NCBI GenBank assembly: GCA_020849535.1
Contig: JADLGB010000019.1
Span: 1 to 64,000 of the forward strand
Direction of reading: 5' to 3'
Source: Candidatus Hydrogenedentota bacterium
GTDB taxonomy: Bacteria > Hydrogenedentota > Hydrogenedentia > Hydrogenedentales > SLHB01
Length of the DNA stretch: 64,000 bases
Each line of letters begins with the position of its first letter. The first letter of the stretch is position 1. Below the pieces are notes generated by a model. The model saw nothing but the letters and a program-made list of their open reading frames with translations. It did not search any database and had not been told where the DNA came from. Positions 32,665 to 39,946 of this stretch are shown piece by piece. The translations under genes were made by a program, and so were the position numbers.

Positions 32665-34917
32665 TCACTCCGGCGGCGTGGAGGGGAACCATCGTTTCTT
32701 GTTCGCCTCCTGCGCGTAGGGCATGTTGAGGTTGCGCCGGACCAGGGCCTTGTAAAACTTGTCCGCGGCCTGCGGGTCGCGGTTCTGGAGGTAGGAACCG
32801 CCCCAGTAAAGGGCGCGCACCGTGGCCGGGTCGTTGTCGGGCAGCCAGGCGGCGCTCTCCCACATCAAGTCCGCGGCGGTGTAGCGGTAGTGGAAACGGA
32901 TGTTGGGTTCGGGCGCGTGGCGGGCCACCCGGTCCTTTTCGTCTTGGCTGGCCGCGAGGGCGGCGACGAGGTTCGGGTTAATTGAACTTGCATCCTCCAT
33001 GGGCGCGGGCTCTGCTGGCGCGTCGTCCGGTGACGCACTCGCGCGAGAGAATGTGGCGCCTTCCAACTCAAAACTCCCACCGAACAGGAACCAATCCGGC
33101 TCGACTTCTGTGCCCATGAGATCCAGTCCCTGGCTCCGCACGAGTTCGGCTGCGGCGTAGAAAGCCTCTGCGCGAGGCCGGTCCACGGGCTTCTCCGGTC
33201 CGGATCCCCACAGTCCGGAGAAGAAGCCCGAAATGGACTCGGTAATCCCCGGCGCAGGCAAGGGCGCGTTCGCGGCGGCGAGATGCTCCTTCACTTCCTG
33301 CGCGACCGGTTTCAACGCCTCCGGGCTGTACTCGATGGCCTTGTCCCATTGTCCCGCGCGCGCGAAGCGGCGGCCCAGCAAGGCCTTCAGCGAGTCGAGG
33401 CGCGACCAGCCCTCTTCTTCCCAGTATTGATCGGGACTGAGCGGCAGGGCGAGCGCCTCATCCTGCGCGTGCGCGGTTACGTAGGCCTCAAGCTCCTCGA
33501 CCGTGAGTACGCGTTCCGCCACATAGGCGGCGTCCATCCAGAAGCCGGACCGCATCAGGCAGTCCAGCGCGTTGACATAGTCCTGCCTTCCCAGCAGCAG
33601 CACCCCGAGTTCCGCGTTTGCAATGTCGCGCGGCGCGGATTCCGGCGAGTAGCCGATGGCCCATCGCTCCTCGTTGGGGAACGACGTGCTCAGATCGCGC
33701 AGCAGCGCCAGACCTTCATCGATCTTGCCTTCGCGGAAGAGGAGTTTTGAACGCACCCATTTCGTATATGGCGACTGTGGATCGGCCAGGTCGAGCCAGC
33801 GCTTCGCGGATTCCATATCGCCATTGTCATATGCGGCCCAGGCCAGCCGGTCGCCGCTTTCCACCGGGCCCGGCAGATTGAGGCTGGCCACCTGCTCCAA
33901 CCATTGCGGACTTGGATTGCTATATGAGTTCGCAACGGCCCACGCGGTCATGACGCGCCGGCACAGCGGGTCCGCCGCGAGCTTGGCGTGTTCTTCGGGT
34001 TTGTCCAACGCGCGCGCGCATTCCCAGCGCAGACTCACGTAACCGACATTGCGCACGGCCACCGGACCATTGAGGAACATGTCGGCGTAGTGGTGAATAG
34101 CAGATACCGTGTCCCCCAGCGTGGACTCGGCGTTTGCCTGCCAGCCGAGGCTTTCCGGGGCCATGCCGAGCGAATCGCGGTAGCCGGCCGCGGCCAGATC
34201 GCGCACCTGCTGAAACGAGGCGATCGCCCCGGAGTAGTCCGACTGAATCATCAGGGCCTTGCCCAGCATGTACGCGGCCCACACCGAGCGGTACTGGCGT
34301 TCCGCTTCGGGAAGCGCGAGCAGACTCTTCCAATGCTCCATCGCCTTGGGAAAGTCCATGAGCCTATACGCGGCGGCCCCTCTGAGATACAGGGCAAACT
34401 CGGCTGGCAAGCGCGCGAGCAGCGCTTCATGCGCTGCGATATCAAAATCGGGAGTCGACATCTCCTCGGCGGCGGGGTCAGTCGCAGGATCCGCAGCGCT
34501 CACGTCCGTGTAAGTCTCTTCGTATTCATCGCCGGTTTCCGCGTTGGGGGCCGCGAACGGCAATGGCGACAGCTTGTTCATTTCTTCGCGCATAGCCGAG
34601 TACTCAGTGAGCAGGCTTTCCAGATCCTGGGCGGCCATGCCGCCGGCAGTGAGCGCGTCACGCAGGTCCGTGGTGTCCGCCGTGAGCGTGTTCTTCCAGT
34701 CATCCTCCTCCACCGGGTACCAGAACGCGTCGATCTCGGGGGCCTGTCCCAACACCACCGAAAGCTCGTGATAGAACGACGCCTCGGGCATTGAGAGGAT
34801 TTCGGTTTCTGCTCCGTAGGTCAGGTAGGCGTTGGGAAACTCGGGCCCGCACGCGGGGGAGTGAGGAGAAAAGCAAACAGTCAGCAGCACGAAGACCGAG
34901 AGGTTACGTCGAATCAT
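32665..34917 (-). CDS. Exported TPR-containing protein paired with DUF3142 gene
   Basis: A 750-aa protein with an N-terminal export signal (MIRRNLSVFVLLTVCFSPHS) followed by PACGPEFPNAYL; the cysteine at 23 could be lipidated, although the box SPAC is not ideal. The body is helical with repeats of tetratricopeptide character (RSVWAAYMLGKALMIQSDY, KRWLDLADPQSPYTKWVRSK) and ends in a conserved-looking region with RALYWGGSYLQNRDP. No catalytic motif is seen. It follows the DUF3142 gene by 118 bp on the same strand; such pairs with a CGPxFP-starting partner occur in other phyla, which suggests a joint envelope or extracellular role. Function unknown. Confidence 0.7.
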   Translation of the reverse strand: MIRRNLSVFVLLTVCFSPHSPACGPEFPNAYLTYGAETEILSMPEASFYHELSVVLGQAPEIDAFWYPVEEDDWKNTLTADTTDLRDALTAGGMAAQDLESLLTEYSAMREEMNKLSPLPFAAPNAETGDEYEETYTDVSAADPATDPAAEEMSTPDFDIAAHEALLARLPAEFALYLRGAAAYRLMDFPKAMEHWKSLLALPEAERQYRSVWAAYMLGKALMIQSDYSGAIASFQQVRDLAAAGYRDSLGMAPESLGWQANAESTLGDTVSAIHHYADMFLNGPVAVRNVGYVSLRWECARALDKPEEHAKLAADPLCRRVMTAWAVANSYSNPSPQWLEQVASLNLPGPVESGDRLAWAAYDNGDMESAKRWLDLADPQSPYTKWVRSKLLFREGKIDEGLALLRDLSTSFPNEERWAIGYSPESAPRDIANAELGVLLLGRQDYVNALDCLMRSGFWMDAAYVAERVLTVEELEAYVTAHAQDEALALPLSPDQYWEEEGWSRLDSLKALLGRRFARAGQWDKAIEYSPEALKPVAQEVKEHLAAANAPLPAPGITESISGFFSGLWGSGPEKPVDRPRAEAFYAAAELVRSQGLDLMGTEVEPDWFLFGGSFELEGATFSRASASPDDAPAEPAPMEDASSINPNLVAALAASQDEKDRVARHAPEPNIRFHYRYTAADLMWESAAWLPDNDPATVRALYWGGSYLQNRDPQAADKFYKALVRRNLNMPYAQEANKKRWFPSTPPE

Positions 34918-35035
34918 ACATGGACATCCTAATAGCGCGTCCTCGGGATGAACGCCACACCAGTGAAGTTCCCCCGTTGGATCAACTCCTCTACAGCAGC
35001 TTGCACCTCAGTCTACATCCGCCAGCAGCGCCGGT

Positions 35036-36346
35036 CTACTCCATCACTTCAACCGGCCCCACGCGGACTGGATTGCCGGCTGCACCGCCGCCTTCCACAC
35101 GTAGCCACGCCACCATGGCGGGTTCTGCTCCTCTCGGCGCAGGGCCTACCGCGCGCAGTGAAGTCTTTTCAGGAGCCGGTTGACCTTCGAAGCCGCCCAG
35201 CAAATCGTGCGCAACGAGGCGATGGCCCTCCCACGTCACATCGAAGGCCACTGCTTTCCACACGCGCGTTTCCCCCGCGTTCGCCAGCCAGATTTCGTAC
35301 AGGCCGCCGGAGGGGTTACGGACCTCGGCATGGAGCGAAGTCTCCGGAACGCGCCCCTGGCTCACGGCCTGCAGCGTCGGCCACGTCCAATTCAACTCAT
35401 CGGAGCTGACAGGCAGCCGGAACCATGCGAATCCGAGGCACGCACGGGGCGGCGCCTCCCGGACAGACCGCACGACCGCCGCGATCTCCTCGGGGTCGGT
35501 CATGACCAGCTTTACCCGATACGACGGGTCCCACGCTGGCTGCGGCCCTTCCGCGGACAACGCCTTGAACCTTCCTTCTGAGTCAAACGCGAAGCGGTAC
35601 CCGTATGTGGGCAGGGCCAGATAGAACGGCACGCCGACTGCCGCGGCTTTGCGCAGGTAGCCGGGGATTCGCGAGGTGTCGCAGAGCATGATGGGGCTAT
35701 CGACGTTCTCCGGCGGTTCCAGGGAGTGCACCTGGAGCACGTAATAGGAGAGCCCTTCCACGAGGTCTGCAAACTCCCATCGCCTCAACCATGTCGGCAA
35801 AACGGTAATCGAGAGCTGCGTTGCGGCGTGCCGCTCCCGTAGGGCGTCCAGAAGACCACGGTAGTCGCCCAGCTTGGAGGAGGGACAATCATAATCCAGT
35901 TGCAAGCCCGCTACCTCGACCCCGGCCGCCTGCGCCTTCTCCTGGGCGCCCTTGAGCACGCCCGCAAGATAATCCGCCGTTTTCGCGCGACGCTCGACGG
36001 ACAGATGATTGCCCAGGCCCACATTCGCCCGCAGCACAAGCGTTACCCGTGCCCGTGCCTGCGACAACGCATTCCAGTCGGGCATTGCGGCCGTCAGCGC
36101 GAGTGCGTCGTTCTTGGTGTTGATTTCCCCCAGCAGGACCATGACCTGCGCAGCCCCCGGCGACGCCTCACGGACCGCCTCGCGGACCGAGTCCGTCCAC
36201 TGCATCTGCCAGACGTAGTATGTCTGCTCCAAGTCCCTCGGTGGCCCCGTCAGGGATTGTCTGCGCAGATATAGCCCCAACGCTGCGCCAGCGAGCGTGG
36301 CAAGCACGATTGTCGCGTATAAAAGGTGTGTCCGACGCATTCCCAT
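35036..36346 (-). CDS. DUF3142 family protein (TIM-barrel-like, membrane-anchored)
   Basis: A 436-aa protein with one N-terminal membrane segment (RTHLLYATIVLATLAGAALG) and the DUF3142 domain, seen from VWQMQWTDSVREAV, GLQLDYDCPSSKLGDYRGLL and PTYGYRFAFDSEGR. The LDYDCP strand end looks like the acidic end of a glycosidase-type barrel strand, so a catalytic role on a glycan is plausible but unproven. The start is ambiguous among ATGs at 36388, 36346 and 36340; the two downstream ones give a better membrane anchor. It is paired with the TPR protein downstream. Confidence 0.75.
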   Translation of the reverse strand: MGMRRTHLLYATIVLATLAGAALGLYLRRQSLTGPPRDLEQTYYVWQMQWTDSVREAVREASPGAAQVMVLLGEINTKNDALALTAAMPDWNALSQARARVTLVLRANVGLGNHLSVERRAKTADYLAGVLKGAQEKAQAAGVEVAGLQLDYDCPSSKLGDYRGLLDALRERHAATQLSITVLPTWLRRWEFADLVEGLSYYVLQVHSLEPPENVDSPIMLCDTSRIPGYLRKAAAVGVPFYLALPTYGYRFAFDSEGRFKALSAEGPQPAWDPSYRVKLVMTDPEEIAAVVRSVREAPPRACLGFAWFRLPVSSDELNWTWPTLQAVSQGRVPETSLHAEVRNPSGGLYEIWLANAGETRVWKAVAFDVTWEGHRLVAHDLLGGFEGQPAPEKTSLRAVGPAPRGAEPAMVAWLRVEGGGAAGNPVRVGPVEVME

Positions 36347-36538
36347 CCCGGCACTCACATTGACCGGCAGTAACCGGCCATTACCCATTTAACCGTTTGC
36401 ACGCGAGAAAGTTGCATGAGTTCCTCGCGGATTATTCGTCAAGTATATACCCGGCAAAGGTGAAAACGGTACTGCGGAAGAAGATCTCCGAGTGAGGGCC
36501 ATGATGATGCATCCAAAATGCATAAATATGATTAACTT

Positions 36539-36579
36539 TTGATTGATAAGTCATATCATATACTTGATTTATCAATCGA
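36539..36579. promoter_or_regulatory. AT-rich inverted repeat, candidate activator site
   Basis: TTGATTGATAA (36539-36549) and TTATCAATCGA (36569-36579) are inverted copies matching at ten of eleven positions, centred about 40 bp upstream of the -35 element. The right arm includes TTGAT-TT-ATCAA, which has FNR-like half-sites but with 2 instead of 4 central bases. Confidence 0.4.
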
Positions 36580-36598
36580 GAAATTTATCACAAATAGC

Positions 36599-36628
36599 TT
36601 GACTTGCCGGCGTCCTTTGTGTTACATT
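36599..36628 (+). promoter_or_regulatory. Putative sigma70 promoter of the rex-hyd operon
   Basis: TTGACT (36599-36604), 18-nt spacer, TACATT (36623-36628) preceded by an extended TGTGT. The start site would fall near 36635, inside the Rex palindrome. Confidence 0.5.
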
Positions 36629-36630
36629 TT

Positions 36631-36648
36631 CTGTGAATGTTTTCACAG
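36631..36648. promoter_or_regulatory. Rex operator (ROP-type palindrome)
   Basis: CTGTGAATGTTTTCACAG has perfect inverted arms CTGTGAA and TTCACAG with a 4-bp centre, closely matching the established Rex consensus TTGTGAA-N4-TTCACAA. It overlaps the predicted start of transcription just ahead of rex, so Rex bound in its NADH-free form would block the whole rex-hydrogenase operon. A further half-site TTCACAA lies at 36659-36665. Confidence 0.85.
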
Positions 36649-36682
36649 CGTTTGATTATTCACAACGCCAAGGAATGACCCC

Positions 36683-37321
36683 ATGGCCTCAAATCAGACC
36701 ATCGGACGCCTAAGCCTATACCGCAGGCTGCTCCATGGTCTTCAGTCGGATGGGGTTAGGAACGTGTACTCGCACCAGTTAGCCCGGCTCGCGGGGGCGA
36801 CCGCGGCTCAGGTGCGGCGCGACATCATGGTCGTGGGCTATTCGGGAAGTGCCGCCCACGGGTACGAGGTCGGGGCTCTGATGGAGAGTATAGGCCAGTT
36901 CCTGGACACGGCCCCGGTCCAGCGGGTGGCCTTGGTGGGGGTCGGAAACCTGGGACGCGCCTTGCTGGCCCACTTTGTTGGACGGCACCACCGGTTCTCG
37001 ATTGTCGCCGCGTTTGACGTGGACACCCACAAGACGGGCCGGGTGATCCACGGGTGCCGTTGCCACACCCTGGCGGAGTTGGGGGAGGTGCTGGCTGCCC
37101 AGGAAATCCGCATAGCAATGCTCGCGGTACCCCCGGGGGAAGCCCAGGAGACCGCCAATCGCTTGGTGGATGCGGGGGTAACGGGCATCCTGAACTTTGC
37201 GCCGGTGCGCTTGTGGGCGCCCCGGAACGTATACGTGGAAGATATGGACGTCACCATGGCGCTGGAGCGCGTTGCTTACCACGCCGGCAACCACGTCCAT
37301 GAGAAGGAACGAGTTACATGA
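36683..37321 (+). CDS. rex: Redox-sensing transcriptional repressor Rex
   Basis: A 212-aa dimeric repressor that senses the NADH/NAD+ ratio. The N-terminal winged HTH (residues about 5-75, with LARLAGATAAQVRRDIMVVG) is followed by a Rossmann domain with GVGNLGRALL at 86-95 and a C-terminal swapped helix (DVTMALERVAYHA). Length and order match the Rex family (about 210 aa). AAGGA lies 8 nt before the ATG. Its own operator sits upstream and its stop overlaps the hydC start (ATGA), so it controls itself and the hydrogenase genes together: high NADH releases it and allows H2 production. Confidence 0.96.
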   Translation: MASNQTIGRLSLYRRLLHGLQSDGVRNVYSHQLARLAGATAAQVRRDIMVVGYSGSAAHGYEVGALMESIGQFLDTAPVQRVALVGVGNLGRALLAHFVGRHHRFSIVAAFDVDTHKTGRVIHGCRCHTLAELGEVLAAQEIRIAMLAVPPGEAQETANRLVDAGVTGILNFAPVRLWAPRNVYVEDMDVTMALERVAYHAGNHVHEKERVT

Positions 37322-37815
37322 GTGCGACTGCGACCGAAGCCAGAAACGATGCCATTGAGGAGACCCTTGCGGCCTATCCGAATGCGGGCCGCGACTCCCT
37401 CATTCCCATACTGCAGGATGTGCAGGAGCGATTGGGATACTTGTCCCGAGAGGCCATCGCCCGGATCGGCGAACACCTCGGCCTGCCCGCAAGCAAGATC
37501 TTCGGGGTGGCGACTTTCTACAACCAGTTCCGCTTCCAGCCACTCGGCAAGTACCACATTCAATTGTGCCGCGGCACCGCGTGCCACGTGAAAGGTTCGC
37601 TGAGTCTGCTCGACGCGATTCGGCAGGAATTGAAGATCGAACCGGGCCAGACCTCGAAAGACGGCTTGTTCAGCCTGGAAGTCGTCGCATGCATCGGCGC
37701 CTGCGGTCTGGCGCCGGTCATGTGCATCAATGGCGAGTTTCACGCGGCGATGACCACCCAGCGGGTCCGCATGCTGCTTGAAGAGTATCGGGAAGGGGCG
37801 CAGGAAAATGTCTAA
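37318..37815 (+). CDS. hydC: [FeFe]-hydrogenase subunit HydC (NuoE-like)
   Basis: A 165-aa thioredoxin-like [2Fe-2S] protein homologous to NuoE. The four cluster cysteines are present as CRGTACH (C84, C89) and CIGACG (C125, C129), and the N-terminal helical domain has the usual LIPILQDVQERLGYL. In trimeric bifurcating hydrogenases this subunit supports electron flow between the FMN subunit HydB and the catalytic subunit HydA. It is translationally coupled to rex upstream and overlaps hydB downstream by 8 nt. Confidence 0.93.
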   Translation: MSATATEARNDAIEETLAAYPNAGRDSLIPILQDVQERLGYLSREAIARIGEHLGLPASKIFGVATFYNQFRFQPLGKYHIQLCRGTACHVKGSLSLLDAIRQELKIEPGQTSKDGLFSLEVVACIGACGLAPVMCINGEFHAAMTTQRVRMLLEEYREGAQENV

Positions 37816-39916
37816 CACGCTGCATGAGGTCTGTTGCGAGAAATGCTGGCACAGCCCCGAGAGGCCGTGTCCGGATTTCGTCACGTGTCTGAATGAAGGC
37901 CCCACCTGCCACGAAGACAAGCATTGCGCGCAGGACCGCCACAGCAGGCTTTTGGCCCACCGCCGGGACAAGGTCACCCAGACGGTCATCTACGTCGGCG
38001 CGGGGACCTGCGGCCTGGGAGCGGGTGCGGGGAAGACGGTCCAAGCCGTTCGCGCGCATTTGGCCCGGCGCAACATCAAGGCCGACGTCATCGAGGTAGG
38101 CTGCATCGGGTTGTGCTCGGCGGAGCCCCTCCTGGATGTGCAAATGCCTGGGCTTGCGCGGATCAGTTTCCAGAAAGTCACCCACGAGATGGTCCCGGAG
38201 CTTCTCGATTCCATCATGAAAGGCACCGTGCCTCACCAGCACGTGCTCGGGCAGTTCCGCACCAGCAAAGCTACGGCGTGGCAGGGTGTACCGTTCATTG
38301 ACGAACATCCCTTCTTCGCGCCGCAGACGCGCTGGGTGCTCGCGAATTGCGGCTTGATTGACCCCTCCTCGATCGATGACTACATCGCCGCGGGCGGATA
38401 CCAGGCATTCGCAAGCACCATCAAGACGCAGACCCAAGCCGAGGTGTGCGACCTGGTCGAGAAGGCCGGCCTGCGGGGCCGGGGCGGCGGCGGGTTTCCG
38501 ACCGGCCGCAAGTGGAAGTTCGCACTGAACACCGAAAACGATACCAAGTACCTCGTCTGCAACGCCGACGAAGGTGACCCCGGCGCGTTCATGGACCGCG
38601 CCGTCATCGAAGGGGATCCGCACCGCCTGCTCGAAGGCATGATGATCGCCGCCTACGCCATCGGCGCTGCCAAGGCGTATGTCTACATCCGCGCCGAGTA
38701 TCCGCTGGCCATCGACCGGTTGCGCATGGCCATTGCCCAGGCGGAAGAATACGGGCTCCTCGGTGATAACATCCTCGACAGCGGCTTTAGTCTGCGCATC
38801 GTCATCAAGAAGGGCGCGGGCGCCTTCGTGTGCGGCGAGGAAACCGCCCTGATTCACAGCATTGAAGGCAAACGCGGCATGCCGCGCCCGCGTCCGCCGT
38901 TCCCGGCGGTTCGGGGCCTCTTCGACAAGCCGACGGTGATCAATAACGTTGAGACCCTGGCGAACGTGCCGGGCCTCATGCAAATGGGCGCCGACAACTT
39001 CGCCGCCCTGGGCACGCAGACCAGCAAGGGCACGAAAGTCTTCGCGCTCTCCGGAAAAGTCACGCGGACGGGCCTGGTTGAAGTCGCGATGGGCACCACG
39101 GTGCGGCAAGTCGTCTTCGATGTTGGCGGCGGTATTCCAGATGGGAAAGAATTCAAGGCCGTGCAGATGGGCGGCCCTTCCGGCGGCTGCATCCCCAGCC
39201 AGCACCTCGACATCAAGGTTGATTACGAGTCATTGAAGACCGTGGGCGCTATGATGGGTTCGGGCGGCCTCGTCGTCATGGACGAAGACACCTGCATGGT
39301 GGACGTGGCCAAGTTCTTCATGGAATTCATCCAGCGTGAGAGCTGCGGCAAGTGCATTCCCTGCCGTGAAGGCACGCTGCGGATGCTGGAAGTTTTGCAG
39401 CGCATTACGCGCGGGCGGCGCACCGAAAAGGGCACCGATGCCTTGGAGCGCTTCCAGGGTGTCATGTACCTGAATCGCCTCGCCCAGGTGATCAAGGATA
39501 CCAGCCTATGCGGGCTGGGGCAGACGGCGCCCAATCCCGTGCTCAGTACCATGCGGTGGTTCCGCCACGAGTACGAAGCGCATATCTACGAACGGCGTTG
39601 CCCGGCGGGCGTATGCACGGAACTCCGCACCTTCCACATCGTGGCCGACGCATGCACCGGCTGCGGGAACTGCAAACCCAAGTGCCCGACCTCGGCCATC
39701 GTGGGTATCCCGCAGCGGATTCACTACATCGTCGAAGACAAGTGCATCGGCTGTGGCGGCTGCGCCGATGTATGCCAGCACGGCGCCGTCGTCCTGGCGG
39801 ACGCGCCTCCGGTGGAAGTGGCCGCCGTTCAGGTGGAGGACGATTCGGTATCAGGTCTGTTCTCGTCCGGAACGTTCAAAGGGTGGCATGATGGCAAAGG
39901 GCTCTTGCAGAAGTAG
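37808..39916 (+). CDS. hydB: [FeFe]-hydrogenase FMN/NADH subunit HydB (NuoF-like)
   Basis: A 702-aa NADH-binding subunit. In order: a cysteine-rich N-terminus (C9, C10, C13, C21, C27, C34, C40); a thioredoxin-like domain with GTCGLGAGAG and GCIGLCSAEP; the FMN loop GLRGRGGGGFPTGRKW near 222-236; NADH-binding NADEGDPGAFMDR; the NuoF [4Fe-4S] site ESCGKCIPCREG with the later SLCGLGQTAPNP; and two C-terminal ferredoxin clusters, CTGCGNCKPKCP and CIGCGGCADVCQ. It is the likely site of flavin-based electron bifurcation between NADH and ferredoxin. The first domain shows only three of the usual four 2Fe-2S cysteines. GCAGGAAA precedes the ATG at 37808. Confidence 0.93.
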   Translation: MSNTLHEVCCEKCWHSPERPCPDFVTCLNEGPTCHEDKHCAQDRHSRLLAHRRDKVTQTVIYVGAGTCGLGAGAGKTVQAVRAHLARRNIKADVIEVGCIGLCSAEPLLDVQMPGLARISFQKVTHEMVPELLDSIMKGTVPHQHVLGQFRTSKATAWQGVPFIDEHPFFAPQTRWVLANCGLIDPSSIDDYIAAGGYQAFASTIKTQTQAEVCDLVEKAGLRGRGGGGFPTGRKWKFALNTENDTKYLVCNADEGDPGAFMDRAVIEGDPHRLLEGMMIAAYAIGAAKAYVYIRAEYPLAIDRLRMAIAQAEEYGLLGDNILDSGFSLRIVIKKGAGAFVCGEETALIHSIEGKRGMPRPRPPFPAVRGLFDKPTVINNVETLANVPGLMQMGADNFAALGTQTSKGTKVFALSGKVTRTGLVEVAMGTTVRQVVFDVGGGIPDGKEFKAVQMGGPSGGCIPSQHLDIKVDYESLKTVGAMMGSGGLVVMDEDTCMVDVAKFFMEFIQRESCGKCIPCREGTLRMLEVLQRITRGRRTEKGTDALERFQGVMYLNRLAQVIKDTSLCGLGQTAPNPVLSTMRWFRHEYEAHIYERRCPAGVCTELRTFHIVADACTGCGNCKPKCPTSAIVGIPQRIHYIVEDKCIGCGGCADVCQHGAVVLADAPPVEVAAVQVEDDSVSGLFSSGTFKGWHDGKGLLQK

Positions 39917-39946
39917 CCGCGGTTTAACGGAGTGGAGCGTAACGCA

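Larger units (their letters stand above)
36347..36682. other. AT-rich regulatory region upstream of the rex-hydrogenase operon
   Basis: 336 bp, clearly more AT-rich between about 36505 and 36600 than any neighbouring stretch. It holds ATGCAT repeats (36507-36512, 36518-36523), an 11-bp inverted repeat (36539-36549 with 36569-36579), a TTGATTTATCAA motif (36564-36575), the predicted promoter and the Rex palindrome. Confidence 0.6.

Noticed and set aside
32435-32863. 142-codon minus-strand frame near the TPR gene
   Set aside because: Half of it is a frame-shifted copy of the TPR gene end; the rest is translated palindrome-rich sequence.
36564-36575. FNR box upstream of rex
   Set aside because: Half-sites TTGAT and ATCAA are separated by 2 bp instead of 4; kept only as part of an unassigned inverted repeat.
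37727-39205. 492-codon open frame opposite hydB
   Set aside because: Antisense shadow of a conserved subunit, no domain seen.
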